From: Pseudomonas marginalis
GTDB lineage: Bacteria; Pseudomonadota; Gammaproteobacteria; Pseudomonadales; Pseudomonadaceae
Assembly (NCBI RefSeq): GCF_900105325.1
Contig: NZ_FNSU01000003.1
Location: 3,609,501 to 3,673,500, forward strand
Length of the DNA stretch: 64,000 bases
Direction: 5' to 3'
Both the position numbers and the translations under genes were made by a program. The notes below the pieces were generated by a model. It was not told the DNA's origin. It saw only the letters and a list, made by a program, of their open reading frames with translations, and made no database searches. Each line of letters opens with the position of its first letter. Position 1 is the stretch's first letter. Shown piece by piece: positions 55,545 through 63,207 of this stretch.

Positions 55545-55644
55545 CCGCTTGCAAAAAAACGGGCAGCTCACTAATCTTTGCGGCAATACACCCGCCATGC
55601 CTCTGGTTGCGTCAGTAGCCAAGCACAAATTGTGCGGGTTTTTT
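55545..55644 (+). ncRNA. Probable AbiF-associated small RNA
   Basis: Just upstream of the Abi_2 gene lies a structured stretch: GGTTGC-GTCA-GTAGCC (55605-55620) forms a hairpin, followed at once by the terminator GCACA-AAT-TGTGC (55623-55635), GGG and TTTTTT (55639-55644). The terminator stops 20 bp before the Abi start codon, so the RNA would be made as a separate short transcript. This layout matches the published abiF RNA motif, which accompanies AbiF-type HEPN proteins and has been reported to act as their RNA antitoxin. The 5' end is uncertain. Confidence 0.65.
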
Positions 55645-55664
55645 ATGCCCGGTATTTTTTGGGT

Positions 55665-56687
55665 ATGAGGACATTCAGCAAACCCGCCATTGACGTTCCT
55701 GCCCAGCTTGAGCTGCTCAAGCACCGCGGATTGAATGTTCAGGACGAGGTTGGCGCCGCGTCTTTTTTGCAATCGGTCAGCTTCTTTCGGCTCACCCCCT
55801 ATATGCGGCCGTTTCAGCAGCCGGAGGATGTCAACCATCGTTTTCGTGACGGTAGCCAGTTTGAACAGTTAACTCGTCTCTACGACTTCGACCGACAGCT
55901 TCGCTTGCTGACCATGGATGCCATCGAGAGAGTCGAAATAGCATCGCGCTCGGCCATAAGCAACCACATGGGGCCCGCCCATGGCAGTCACTGGTATATA
56001 AACTCGCAGATGTTCCATCAGATGTTCGATCATCAGCGGCTGCTTACGACGCTGTCCCTCAAACAATCCACAGCCATGCGTCACTTCCAGCGCGAATGCG
56101 AGAGCATCGATCGATTGCGCGCGGACGACATGAGAAAACGCCTCCTTAAACGCCAAAGAGCTAAAGAAAGCTACGCCCGTTACTACCCAGCAACCTACGT
56201 CCACCCACCTCTTATGCCAGGCTGGGCCATGTTGGAGGAACTGACGCTGGGTGATTTATCCCACTTATATAAGGGCTTGGCGAAAGACGCGGATAAAAAG
56301 GCCATTGCCAAGCGCCTGGGACTTGCGGCCCCCCTCATGCAGTCCTGGCTGCACACCCTGACCACCATTCGAAACATGTGCGCCCATCATTCACGACTGT
56401 GGAACCGAGAGTTAGGCATTCGTCCCGAACTGCCAAGGAAAGCCAACTTCTTATGGCCGGGACAGCTCTTTCAGCCAGGGCCACACACCCGCATTTTTGC
56501 AGCACTCTGCATTCTGAATCACTTGATGCATCAGGTGAGCCCCCACAGTCACTGGGATCAACGCCTGCATCGCCTTATTTACGAATTTCCGGAAGTTAGC
56601 CTGAAAGCGATGGGCTTCCCTCTCGATTGGTATCAGGACCCTTTTTGGCATGCGCTTGGAAACAGAACACCCCGCTGCTTCCGGTAG
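55665..56687 (+). CDS. Abi_2/AbiF-type abortive infection protein
   Basis: This 340-residue protein belongs to the Abi_2 (AbiD/AbiF) family. The N-terminus has FSKPAIDVPAQLELLKHRGL and the SFFRLTPYMRPF region, and the middle has LYDFDRQLRLLTMDAIERVEIASR in parts. The HEPN RNase motif RxxxxH is R236-NMCA-H241 in TTIRNMCAHHSRLWNREL. Such proteins cut RNA in infected cells and halt phage growth. A small RNA with its own terminator lies directly upstream. Base composition is lower in GC than the flanking backbone, so it was probably acquired by transfer. The ATG at 55665 is preferred because upstream codons run into the RNA. Confidence 0.87.
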   Translation: MRTFSKPAIDVPAQLELLKHRGLNVQDEVGAASFLQSVSFFRLTPYMRPFQQPEDVNHRFRDGSQFEQLTRLYDFDRQLRLLTMDAIERVEIASRSAISNHMGPAHGSHWYINSQMFHQMFDHQRLLTTLSLKQSTAMRHFQRECESIDRLRADDMRKRLLKRQRAKESYARYYPATYVHPPLMPGWAMLEELTLGDLSHLYKGLAKDADKKAIAKRLGLAAPLMQSWLHTLTTIRNMCAHHSRLWNRELGIRPELPRKANFLWPGQLFQPGPHTRIFAALCILNHLMHQVSPHSHWDQRLHRLIYEFPEVSLKAMGFPLDWYQDPFWHALGNRTPRCFR

Positions 56688-56738
56688 CCTTCGCCAGCCC
56701 TTATAGTTGCCCCATTCCCGCTTTATTCGAGACGCCCC

Positions 56739-57611
56739 ATGAGTGAGCCCACGCCGTACATCTTCGACGTCACCAGCGCCAATTTCGACCAGGCCGTGAT
56801 CCAGAACTCCTTCGAAAAACCCGTGCTCGTGGATTTCTGGGCCGAGTGGTGCGCGCCGTGCAAGGCGTTGATGCCGATGCTGGCGCAGATTGCCCAGAGT
56901 TATCAGGGCGAGTTACTGCTCGCCAAGGTCGATTGCGAGGCCGAGCAGGACATCGTCGCGCGGTTTGGTATTCAAAGCCTGCCGACGGTGGTGCTGTTCA
57001 AGGATGGCCAGCCGGTGGATGGATTTGCCGGGGCGCAGCCGGAGTCGGCGGTGCGGGCGATGCTGGAGCCGCATGTGAAGATGCCACCACCGGCGGCGGC
57101 TGACCCGCTGGAGCAGGCCCAGGCGCTGTTTACCGATGGCCGCATCAGCGACGCCGAGGCCGTGCTGGTGGCGCTGCTGGGTGAAGACAACACCAACGCT
57201 GCCGCGTTGATTCTGTACGCGCGCTGCCTGGCCGAACGCGGTGAGTTGGGTGAAGCCCAAACCGTGCTCGATGCAGTGAAGAGCGATGACCACAAAGCCG
57301 CCCTCGCCGGCGCCAAGGCGCAAATCACCTTCCTGCGCCAGGCCGCCGACCTGCCGGACACCGCCGAGCTGAAAAGCCGCCTGGCGCAAAACCCGCAGGA
57401 CGACGAAGCCGCCTATCAACTGGCCATCCAGCAGCTGGCGCGCCAGCAGTACGACGCGGCGCTGGAAGGCTTGCTCAAGCTGTTTATCCGCAACCGCAGC
57501 TACAGCGAAGGCCTGCCGCACAAGATCTTGCTGCAGGTGTTCGAGCTGTTGGGCAATGATCACCCGCTGGTGACCGTGTACCGCCGCAAGTTGTTCGCCG
57601 CGCTGTACTAA
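56739..57611 (+). CDS. cnoX: Thioredoxin-TPR co-chaperone CnoX (YbbN)
   Basis: This 290-residue protein joins a thioredoxin fold (residues 1-110, active site WAEWCAPCKALMPML, cis-Pro in GIQSLPTVVLF) to TPR-like repeats (115-290). It corresponds to CnoX/YbbN, which protects proteins from oxidation and passes them to GroEL. Unlike E. coli CnoX, whose site is SxxC, this copy keeps the full WCAPC pair and may be redox-active. It overlaps the convergent hypothetical gene by 4 bp. Confidence 0.93.
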   Translation: MSEPTPYIFDVTSANFDQAVIQNSFEKPVLVDFWAEWCAPCKALMPMLAQIAQSYQGELLLAKVDCEAEQDIVARFGIQSLPTVVLFKDGQPVDGFAGAQPESAVRAMLEPHVKMPPPAAADPLEQAQALFTDGRISDAEAVLVALLGEDNTNAAALILYARCLAERGELGEAQTVLDAVKSDDHKAALAGAKAQITFLRQAADLPDTAELKSRLAQNPQDDEAAYQLAIQQLARQQYDAALEGLLKLFIRNRSYSEGLPHKILLQVFELLGNDHPLVTVYRRKLFAALY

Positions 57612-57955
57612 TCGCCGATCCAACTGTACAGCGGCGTATCCCCGCCGCTGGCCACCTTGACCTTGGCGCTATGGCGCAGGCGCACCAACAGGCGCTTGCC
57701 CGCCGCGGCATCCCCCGCCAAACCTTCCAGTCGATCAAGCAGTTCCAGGCCGCTGAGTTGCCCGGCGTTGCGCAACAGGTCCTGGGCGTTCTGCCACAGA
57801 TCATCGTTCGGCTTGACCGGCGCTGCCGGCGCGGCGGTCGCGCTTGCCACTGGCCTCGCCTGCAGCTGCGCGCCGAGTCGTGCCCAATCGCCGTCGTCCA
57901 GCTCCAGGGTCAAGTCCACCGGCAGGTCGCCGATGGTTCCACGAATTCGCAACAT
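57608..57955 (-). CDS. Conserved hypothetical protein
   Basis: This 115-residue protein starts MLRIRGTIGDLPVDLTLELD, a short beta-like module, followed by an Ala/Pro linker and a helical part (DLLRNAGQLSGLELLDRLEG) ending in TPLYSWIGD. No signal peptide or membrane segment is seen, and no family is recognised. It is convergent with cnoX, overlapping its stop by 4 bp. Codon use matches the backbone, so it is likely a real native gene of unknown role. Confidence 0.65.
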   Translation of the reverse strand: MLRIRGTIGDLPVDLTLELDDGDWARLGAQLQARPVASATAAPAAPVKPNDDLWQNAQDLLRNAGQLSGLELLDRLEGLAGDAAAGKRLLVRLRHSAKVKVASGGDTPLYSWIGD

Positions 57956-58040
57956 CGTCCTTACTCCTGCATTTTTCTGACGAGCATGCTCCCATGCGGC
58001 TTGCGCAACGCCAAGCGGGAGGGCAAACTCTCGGCACTAT

Positions 58041-58061
58041 TGTTATAAGATCACATAACAA
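58041..58061. promoter_or_regulatory. Zur-box-like site upstream of the DUF2796 operon
   Basis: TGTTATAAGATCACA (58041-58055) matches the Zur core TGTTATAATATAACA at 13 of 15 positions, and overlapping arms TTGTTAT (58040-58046) and ATAACAA (58055-58061) form a wider palindrome. It lies 26 bp before the first gene of a zinc-linked operon. Confidence 0.6.
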
Positions 58062-58086
58062 AACTTTCATCTCCTGGAGCTTTCCC

Positions 58087-58689
58087 ATGCGCCGTCTGTT
58101 GCTTGCTTTGCCGTTTGCCCTGTTGCCGCTCGCCATCGCTCATGCCGCCGACGAGCATGACCACGATCACGAACACGGCAGCCTCGGCGCCCACGAGCAT
58201 GGCGTAGGCCGCCTTAACGCGGTACTCGACGGCCAGGCCATGGAGCTTGAACTGGACAGCCCGGCGATGAACCTGGTGGGCTTCGAACACCTCGCCACCA
58301 GCGCAGCCGACAAAGCCAAGGTCGCCGCCGCCCGCAAACAGCTGGAGACCCCACTGGCCCTGTTCAACCTGCCCAAGGCCGCGGGTTGCGTGATCAGCTC
58401 CCAGGAACTCAACAGCCCGCTGTTCGGCGACAAACCGGAAGCCGACCACGACGACGATGATGATGACCACGACGCCAAAGACGGCGCCCACGAGCATCAT
58501 CACGATCACAGTGAAATCCACGCCCACTACCAATTCACCTGCGCCACGCCGACCGCCCTGGGCAACCTGGACCTGACCCAGGTGTTCAAGACCTTCCCCG
58601 CCACCCAGAAAATTCAGGTACAACTGATCGGCCCGAGCGGCCAGCAAGGTGTTGAAGCGACGGCCACAGCAGCCACCCTGAAGTTCTGA
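58087..58689 (+). CDS. DUF2796 His/Asp-rich periplasmic zinc-associated protein
   Basis: This 200-residue protein has a signal peptide (MRRLLLALPFALLPLAIAHA) followed by His/Asp-rich stretches: HDHDHEHGSLGAHEHG near the N-terminus and a loop of Asp and His at about 117-145. It matches DUF2796 and PA4063 of P. aeruginosa, which rises under zinc limitation. Such His-rich segments bind zinc in the periplasm. The ATG at 58087 is set by the signal peptide and the CTGGAGC ribosome-binding site. It leads the operon with the ABC transporter genes, and a Zur-like box precedes it. Confidence 0.88.
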   Translation: MRRLLLALPFALLPLAIAHAADEHDHDHEHGSLGAHEHGVGRLNAVLDGQAMELELDSPAMNLVGFEHLATSAADKAKVAAARKQLETPLALFNLPKAAGCVISSQELNSPLFGDKPEADHDDDDDDHDAKDGAHEHHHDHSEIHAHYQFTCATPTALGNLDLTQVFKTFPATQKIQVQLIGPSGQQGVEATATAATLKF

Positions 58690-58695
58690 GTGCCC

Positions 58696-59406
58696 ATGAC
58701 CCACCCATTGATCGAACTGTCTGACCTGGGCTTTAACTGGCCCGGTCACCCACAGTTGCTGGACATCCCCGCGTTCCGCCTGGAAGCGGGGGAAACCCTG
58801 TTTCTCAAGGGGCCGAGCGGCAGTGGCAAAACCACCTTGCTCGGCCTGCTCGGCGGTGTGCAGAAGCCCAGCCTGGGCAGTATCCGCCTGCTCGGCCAGG
58901 AGCTGACCGAACTTTCGGCCGGCGCCCGGGACCGCTTTCGCGTTGACCACACCGGCTATATCTTCCAGCAGTTCAACCTGCTGCCGTTCCTGTCGGTGCG
59001 CGAGAACGTCGAGCTGCCCTGTCACTTTTCCAAGCTGCGCGCGCAACGGGCAAAGCTGCGCCACGGCAGTGTCGACACAGCCGCCGCCACATTGCTGGCG
59101 CACCTGGGCCTGAAGGATAAGGACTTGCTGGAGCGCCGCGCCGACTCGCTGTCCATCGGCCAACAGCAACGGGTGGCCGCCGCCCGTGCGCTGATCGGCC
59201 AACCGGAGTTGGTGATCGCCGACGAGCCCACCTCGGCCCTGGACTACGACGCCCGCGAAGCCTTCATTCGACTGCTGTTCGCCGAATGCCGCGAAGCCGG
59301 CGCCAGCCTGTTGTTTGTCAGCCATGACCAGAGCCTGGCGCCGCTGTTCGACCGCAACCTGTCGCTGGCCGAACTCAATCGCGCCGCCACGCCCGCAGAG
59401 GTTTGA
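58696..59406 (+). CDS. ABC transporter ATP-binding protein
   Basis: This 236-residue ATPase is of the LolD/MacB type. Walker A is GPSGSGKTTLL, the Q-loop is YIFQQFNLLPFL, the signature is LSIGQQQRVAAARAL, and Walker B is LVIADEPTSALD with the switch His in VSHDQS. The start may be the ATG at 58696 or a GTG two codons earlier; neither has a clear ribosome-binding site, suggesting coupling to the upstream gene, whose stop is 7 bp away. It pairs with the FtsX-like permease that follows, as in PA4064-PA4065. Confidence 0.9.
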   Translation: MTHPLIELSDLGFNWPGHPQLLDIPAFRLEAGETLFLKGPSGSGKTTLLGLLGGVQKPSLGSIRLLGQELTELSAGARDRFRVDHTGYIFQQFNLLPFLSVRENVELPCHFSKLRAQRAKLRHGSVDTAAATLLAHLGLKDKDLLERRADSLSIGQQQRVAAARALIGQPELVIADEPTSALDYDAREAFIRLLFAECREAGASLLFVSHDQSLAPLFDRNLSLAELNRAATPAEV

Positions 59407-59407
59407 G

Positions 59408-60673
59408 ATGTATCTGTTTCGTCTAGCCATGGCCAGCCTGGCTAACCGCCGCTTTACCGCGATCCTCACCGCCTTCGCCATCGCCTTGTCGGTGTGCCTG
59501 CTGCTGGCGGTGGAACGCGTGCGCGTTGAGGCGCGCAACAGTTTCGCCAGCACCATCAGCGGCACCGACCTGATCGTCGGCGCCCGCTCCGGTTCGGTCA
59601 ACCTGCTGCTGTACTCGGTGTTCCGCATCGGCAACGCCACCAACAACATTCGGTGGGACAGCTACGAGCACTTCGCCGCCAGCCCCCAGGTGAAATGGGC
59701 CATCCCGATTTCCCTCGGCGACTCCCATCGCGGTTACCGCGTCATGGGCACCAACGAGTCGTACTTCGAGCACTACCAGTACGGGCGCAAACAGAACCTG
59801 GAACTGGCCAGCGGCCGCGCCTTCGCCACCGACCCGTTCGAAGTGGTGCTCGGCGCCGAAGTCGCCGATGCCCTGCACTACAAGCTCGGCGACAAGCTGG
59901 TGCTGGCCCACGGCGTGGCGGTGGTCAGCCTGGTAAAACACGATGACAAACCGTTCACCGTGGTCGGTATTCTCAAGCGCACCGGCACGCCGGTGGACCG
60001 CACGCTGCATATCAGCCTCGGCGGCATGGAGGCGATCCATATCGACTGGCACAACGGCGTACCGGCCCAGGGCAAAGGCCGCATCAGTGCCGACCAGGCG
60101 CGCAACATGGACCTCACCCCGCAAGCCATCACGGCTTTTATGCTCGGCCTGAACAACAAGATTTCCACCTTCGCCCTGCAGCGGGAGATCAACGAATTCC
60201 GTGGCGAACCGATGCTGGCGATCCTGCCCGGCGTGGCGCTGCAAGAGCTGTGGAGCATGATGGGCACCGCCGAAAAAGCCTTGTTCGTGATCTCGCTGTT
60301 CGTGGTGCTGACCGGTTTGATCGGCATGCTCACCGCGATCCTCACCAGCCTCAACGAACGCCGCCGCGAAATGGCGATCCTGCGCTCGGTGGGCGCGCGG
60401 CCGTGGCATATCGCAACCTTGCTGATTTTCGAAGCCTTCGCCCTTGCCCTGTCCGGGGTGATCGCAGGCGTGGGCTTGCTGTATGTGTGCATCGCCGCAT
60501 CGCGCGGGTATTTGCAGGCCAATTACGGCCTCGACCTGCCGATGTCGTGGCCCAGCGAATATGAATGGACCCTGCTCGCCGGTATCCTGGCGGCAGCGCT
60601 ATTGATGGGCAGCGTGCCCGCCTGGCGCGCCTACCGACAATCCCTGGCCGATGGGCTGTCCATACGTTTATGA
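59408..60673 (+). CDS. ABC transporter permease (FtsX/MacB type)
   Basis: This 421-residue permease has one N-terminal membrane helix, a large periplasmic domain (about 40-290) and three C-terminal helices ending in the FtsX-like VGARPWHIATLLIFEAFALAL region (cited in part) with the cytoplasmic NERRREMAILRSVGA coupling segment. It resembles MacB/LolC rather than zinc importers, so it may export or rearrange a lipid or peptide under zinc stress; the cargo is unknown. It follows the ATPase gene after 1 bp. Confidence 0.88.
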   Translation: MYLFRLAMASLANRRFTAILTAFAIALSVCLLLAVERVRVEARNSFASTISGTDLIVGARSGSVNLLLYSVFRIGNATNNIRWDSYEHFAASPQVKWAIPISLGDSHRGYRVMGTNESYFEHYQYGRKQNLELASGRAFATDPFEVVLGAEVADALHYKLGDKLVLAHGVAVVSLVKHDDKPFTVVGILKRTGTPVDRTLHISLGGMEAIHIDWHNGVPAQGKGRISADQARNMDLTPQAITAFMLGLNNKISTFALQREINEFRGEPMLAILPGVALQELWSMMGTAEKALFVISLFVVLTGLIGMLTAILTSLNERRREMAILRSVGARPWHIATLLIFEAFALALSGVIAGVGLLYVCIAASRGYLQANYGLDLPMSWPSEYEWTLLAGILAAALLMGSVPAWRAYRQSLADGLSIRL

Positions 60674-60684
60674 GGAAGGCTTCG

Positions 60685-61206
60685 ATGCGTCGCGCTCTGT
60701 TTGCGTTATTGCTGCTGGTGGCCGTGCCGGCCTGGGCGGAGGACCAGCCCAGGGATTTGTCCTGGCAGGAGATGATCCCGCCGGACGCGCCACCGGAAAT
60801 CCCCAACATGAAACCGCTGCACGACCTGTCGAACATGGCCGATGCCTTGTCCGTCGAAGCGGCGCCAGCAGCCAAGCAGGATCTGCCCAATGCGCCCGTG
60901 GTGCAGAGTCTCGATGGCCAGCACATCCGCCTGCCCGGGTATATCGTGCCGCTGGAAGTCAGTGAAGAAGGGCGCACCACCGAGTTCCTGCTGGTGCCGT
61001 ACTTCGGCGCGTGCATCCATGTGCCGCCGCCGCCATCGAATCAGATCGTGCACGTGAAAAGCGAACTCGGCGTGAAGCTCGATGAGCTCTACCAGCCGTA
61101 CTGGATCGAGGGTGCGATGCAGGTCAAACCGTCCACCAGTGAACTGGCCGACGCCGGCTACCAAATGGATGCCGAGAAAATTTATATCTACGAACTGCCG
61201 GAATAA
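60685..61206 (+). CDS. DUF3299 periplasmic protein
   Basis: This 173-residue protein has a signal peptide (MRRALFALLLLVAVPAWA) and the DUF3299 domain: DLSWQEMIPPDAPPEI, PGYIVPLEVSEEGRTTEFLL in part, and YFGACIHVPPPPSNQIVHV with a conserved Cys and His. It matches PA4066. The ATG at 60685 follows the strong site AGGAAGG by 6 bp; an in-frame ATG five codons earlier overlaps the permease stop and is the alternative. Fourth and last gene of the zinc-linked group. Confidence 0.88.
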   Translation: MRRALFALLLLVAVPAWAEDQPRDLSWQEMIPPDAPPEIPNMKPLHDLSNMADALSVEAAPAAKQDLPNAPVVQSLDGQHIRLPGYIVPLEVSEEGRTTEFLLVPYFGACIHVPPPPSNQIVHVKSELGVKLDELYQPYWIEGAMQVKPSTSELADAGYQMDAEKIYIYELPE

Positions 61207-61223
61207 CGCTGATCGCCCTTTCA

Positions 61224-61237
61224 TTGAGCTGAGTCAA
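61224..61237. promoter_or_regulatory. ANR/FNR-like box upstream of oprG
   Basis: TTGAGCTGAGTCAA fits the ANR/FNR pattern TTGAT-N4-ATCAA with the inner base of each half changed to G. It is 64 bp before the oprG start. Oxygen-responsive, ANR-dependent control of oprG is known in P. aeruginosa. Confidence 0.55.
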
Positions 61238-61300
61238 CAGACCGGACGGAACGATCTTTACCATTGGACGTACAACTTCTAAACGTCCTCTGGAGCTCCC

Positions 61301-61999
61301 ATGAACAAGTCTCTGCTCGGCGCGTCCCTCTTCGCCCTCGCACTCGCCGCCCCTGCCGTCCACGCTCACGAAGCGGGCGACATTCTGATTCGTGCCGGTG
61401 CAATCACCGTGAACCCGAAGGCAGACAGCGGCACCGTCAAAGTTGACCAGGGTCCACTGGCCGGCGCCAACCTGGGCGGCAAGGCGACCATGAGCAGCGA
61501 CACCCAGCTGGGTTTGAACTTCGCCTACATGCTCACCAGCCATGTCGGTATCGAACTGCTGGCGGCCACGCCGTTCGAGCATGACGTGAAGCTTAAGAAC
61601 ACCGCCCTCGGCGCCGCCAACGGCAAGCTCGGTACGCTGAAACACCTGCCGCCGACCCTGAGCGTCGTGTACTACCCACTGGACAATAAATCCCCGTTCC
61701 AGCCGTACGTAGGCGCCGGTATCAACTACACCTGGATCTACGACGAACACGTCGGCAGCCGCGCCTCCGAAGCCGGTTTCAGCAACTTCAAGGCCGAGAA
61801 CTCCTGGGGCTGGGCTGCGCAGATCGGCGCGGACTACATGATCAACGACAAGTGGATGATCAACGCCCAGGCGCGTTACATCGACATCAGCACCAAGGCC
61901 ACCGTGGAAAACAACGCCGTGGCGCCTGGCACTCGGGCCAAGGTCAATGTGGACGTGGACCCGATGGTTTACATGGTGGGTATCGGCTACAAGTTCTAA
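61301..61999 (+). CDS. oprG: Outer-membrane protein OprG (OmpW family)
   Basis: This 232-residue porin-like protein has a signal peptide (MNKSLLGASLFALALAAPAVHA) and an eight-stranded OmpW barrel. Family parts are GDILIRAGAITVNP, TQLGLNFAYMLTSHVGIELLAATPF in parts and the C-terminal YMVGIGYKF with terminal Phe. OmpW proteins pass small hydrophobic molecules or amino acids. It follows the DUF3299 gene by 94 bp, the same place oprG holds beside the homologous operon in P. aeruginosa. A ribosome-binding site CTGGAGC precedes the ATG. Confidence 0.93.
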   Translation: MNKSLLGASLFALALAAPAVHAHEAGDILIRAGAITVNPKADSGTVKVDQGPLAGANLGGKATMSSDTQLGLNFAYMLTSHVGIELLAATPFEHDVKLKNTALGAANGKLGTLKHLPPTLSVVYYPLDNKSPFQPYVGAGINYTWIYDEHVGSRASEAGFSNFKAENSWGWAAQIGADYMINDKWMINAQARYIDISTKATVENNAVAPGTRAKVNVDVDPMVYMVGIGYKF

Positions 62000-62015
62000 G
62001 CAACACTGCATAACC

Positions 62016-62141
62016 AATGTGGGAGGGGGCTGCTGTAGTGAGGGGGCTTGTCCCGCGCTGGGTGCACCGCGGTCCAATGGGACTGCTGCGCAGTCCGGCG
62101 CGGGGCAAGCCCGCTCACTACAGCAATCCCCCTCCCACATT
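62016..62141. repeat. Large nested REP element (BIME-like)
   Basis: Outer arms AATGTGGGAGGGGG (62016-62029) and CCCCCTCCCACATT (62128-62141), and inner arms CTGTAGTGAG (62033-62042) and CTCACTACAG (62115-62124), are perfect. A central stem GGACTGC/GCAGTCC is near 62080-62096. It could extrude a 126-nt cruciform between convergent genes. Confidence 0.85.
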
Positions 62142-62156
62142 TGGTTTTGTATTGAG

Positions 62157-63041
62157 TCAGCTGTGGCGGTAGAACCGGTCCAGCAATGCCGGTAGCCCCG
62201 CCCGCCACGCCCGCGGCTTGATGCCGAAGGTGTGGAGGATTTTCTTGCAGGCCAGCACCGCATGCTGCGGTTCGTCTGCTGCATCCGGCCGTGCCGCGTG
62301 GGCCTGGGCGGTGGGCGCTTCGATGGCCAGCGCATGGTAGCTGCGCGCTTCGGTGAGGATCGCCTGGCCCAGCGCCAGCGGCGTGGTCGCCTCATGCCCG
62401 GCGTAGTGGTAAGTGCCCCACAGCGGCGCCGCGCAATCGAGTTGCTTGAGCACCGAGATGATCACCCGTGCGGCATCGTCCACCGGCGTCGGGTTACCGC
62501 GGCGGTCGTCCGCCATCAACAACTCATCCGGTTTCTCGGCCCGGGCCAGGAAGCGCCCGAGGGTGCCGTCGACGCTGTCATCCAACAGCCAGCCAAAACG
62601 CAACAGCACATGTTGCGGACACGTCGCGCGCACGCTCTGTTCGATCCGCCATAACGCCTGGCCGCGCAGGCCCAGGGGCACCGGCTCGTCCTTTTCGCTG
62701 TAGGCGGTGGCGCGGGAGCCATCGAACACGCGGTAGCTGGACGGTTGCAGCAGGGTAATGTTGTGGTGCTGGCACAGTTCAGCCAGGCGCTCGATGGCGA
62801 ACTCCTGGGCGGCCAGGCGGGTTTCGCTGACGGCTTCGGCCTGGAACCAGTCGAAATAGTAGGCGAGGTTGATCAACGCATCGGGACGGGTGTCGTCGAG
62901 CAATTGGGTGAGGCTTGCGGCATCCCAGCCGTCTTGGGGCGGTTTGGGTGCGAGGAAACCAATGTCTTCCTCTGCACCGAGGCGAATCAGCGCCTGCCCG
63001 AGGGCATTCCCGCCGCCCAGTAACATAAGGCGCATTCGCAT
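62157..63041 (-). CDS. Sugar nucleotide-binding SDR (RmlD-like)
   Basis: This 294-residue protein is an RmlD-like extended SDR. The N-terminal LMLLGGGNALGQALIRLG is a Rossmann motif, and the conserved DALINLAYYFDWFQAEAV, SSYRVFDGSRATAYSEKDEP (in part) and GQALWRIEQSV segments follow the RmlD pattern, but the usual YxxxK reads with the Tyr replaced, so catalytic activity is unsure. It may bind a dTDP-sugar or act in signalling. Starts at 63041 or 63035 are both possible. No rhamnose cluster is next to it. Confidence 0.8.
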   Translation of the reverse strand: MRMRLMLLGGGNALGQALIRLGAEEDIGFLAPKPPQDGWDAASLTQLLDDTRPDALINLAYYFDWFQAEAVSETRLAAQEFAIERLAELCQHHNITLLQPSSYRVFDGSRATAYSEKDEPVPLGLRGQALWRIEQSVRATCPQHVLLRFGWLLDDSVDGTLGRFLARAEKPDELLMADDRRGNPTPVDDAARVIISVLKQLDCAAPLWGTYHYAGHEATTPLALGQAILTEARSYHALAIEAPTAQAHAARPDAADEPQHAVLACKKILHTFGIKPRAWRAGLPALLDRFYRHS

Positions 63042-63207
63042 AGATTGAGCAGGCCCGGTCTGTTTGGAACGATGGTTATGGTCGGCAAGCCCGTGAGGCG
63101 TGCCGTAGGTTTATTCCAGAATCGTTGCATTTTGCGGGTTTGTAGCGCAACCGTCACGGATAAAGTGCGGGGTTGCAACTTGTTGGAGTGGGCTGCATAA
63201 CTTAGGC

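Noticed and set aside
58051..59649. 532-codon minus-strand frame across the DUF2796 and ATPase genes
   Set aside because: It spans two real genes in opposite direction and has repetitive Val/Gly/Gln composition; Walker motifs on the plus strand are decisive.
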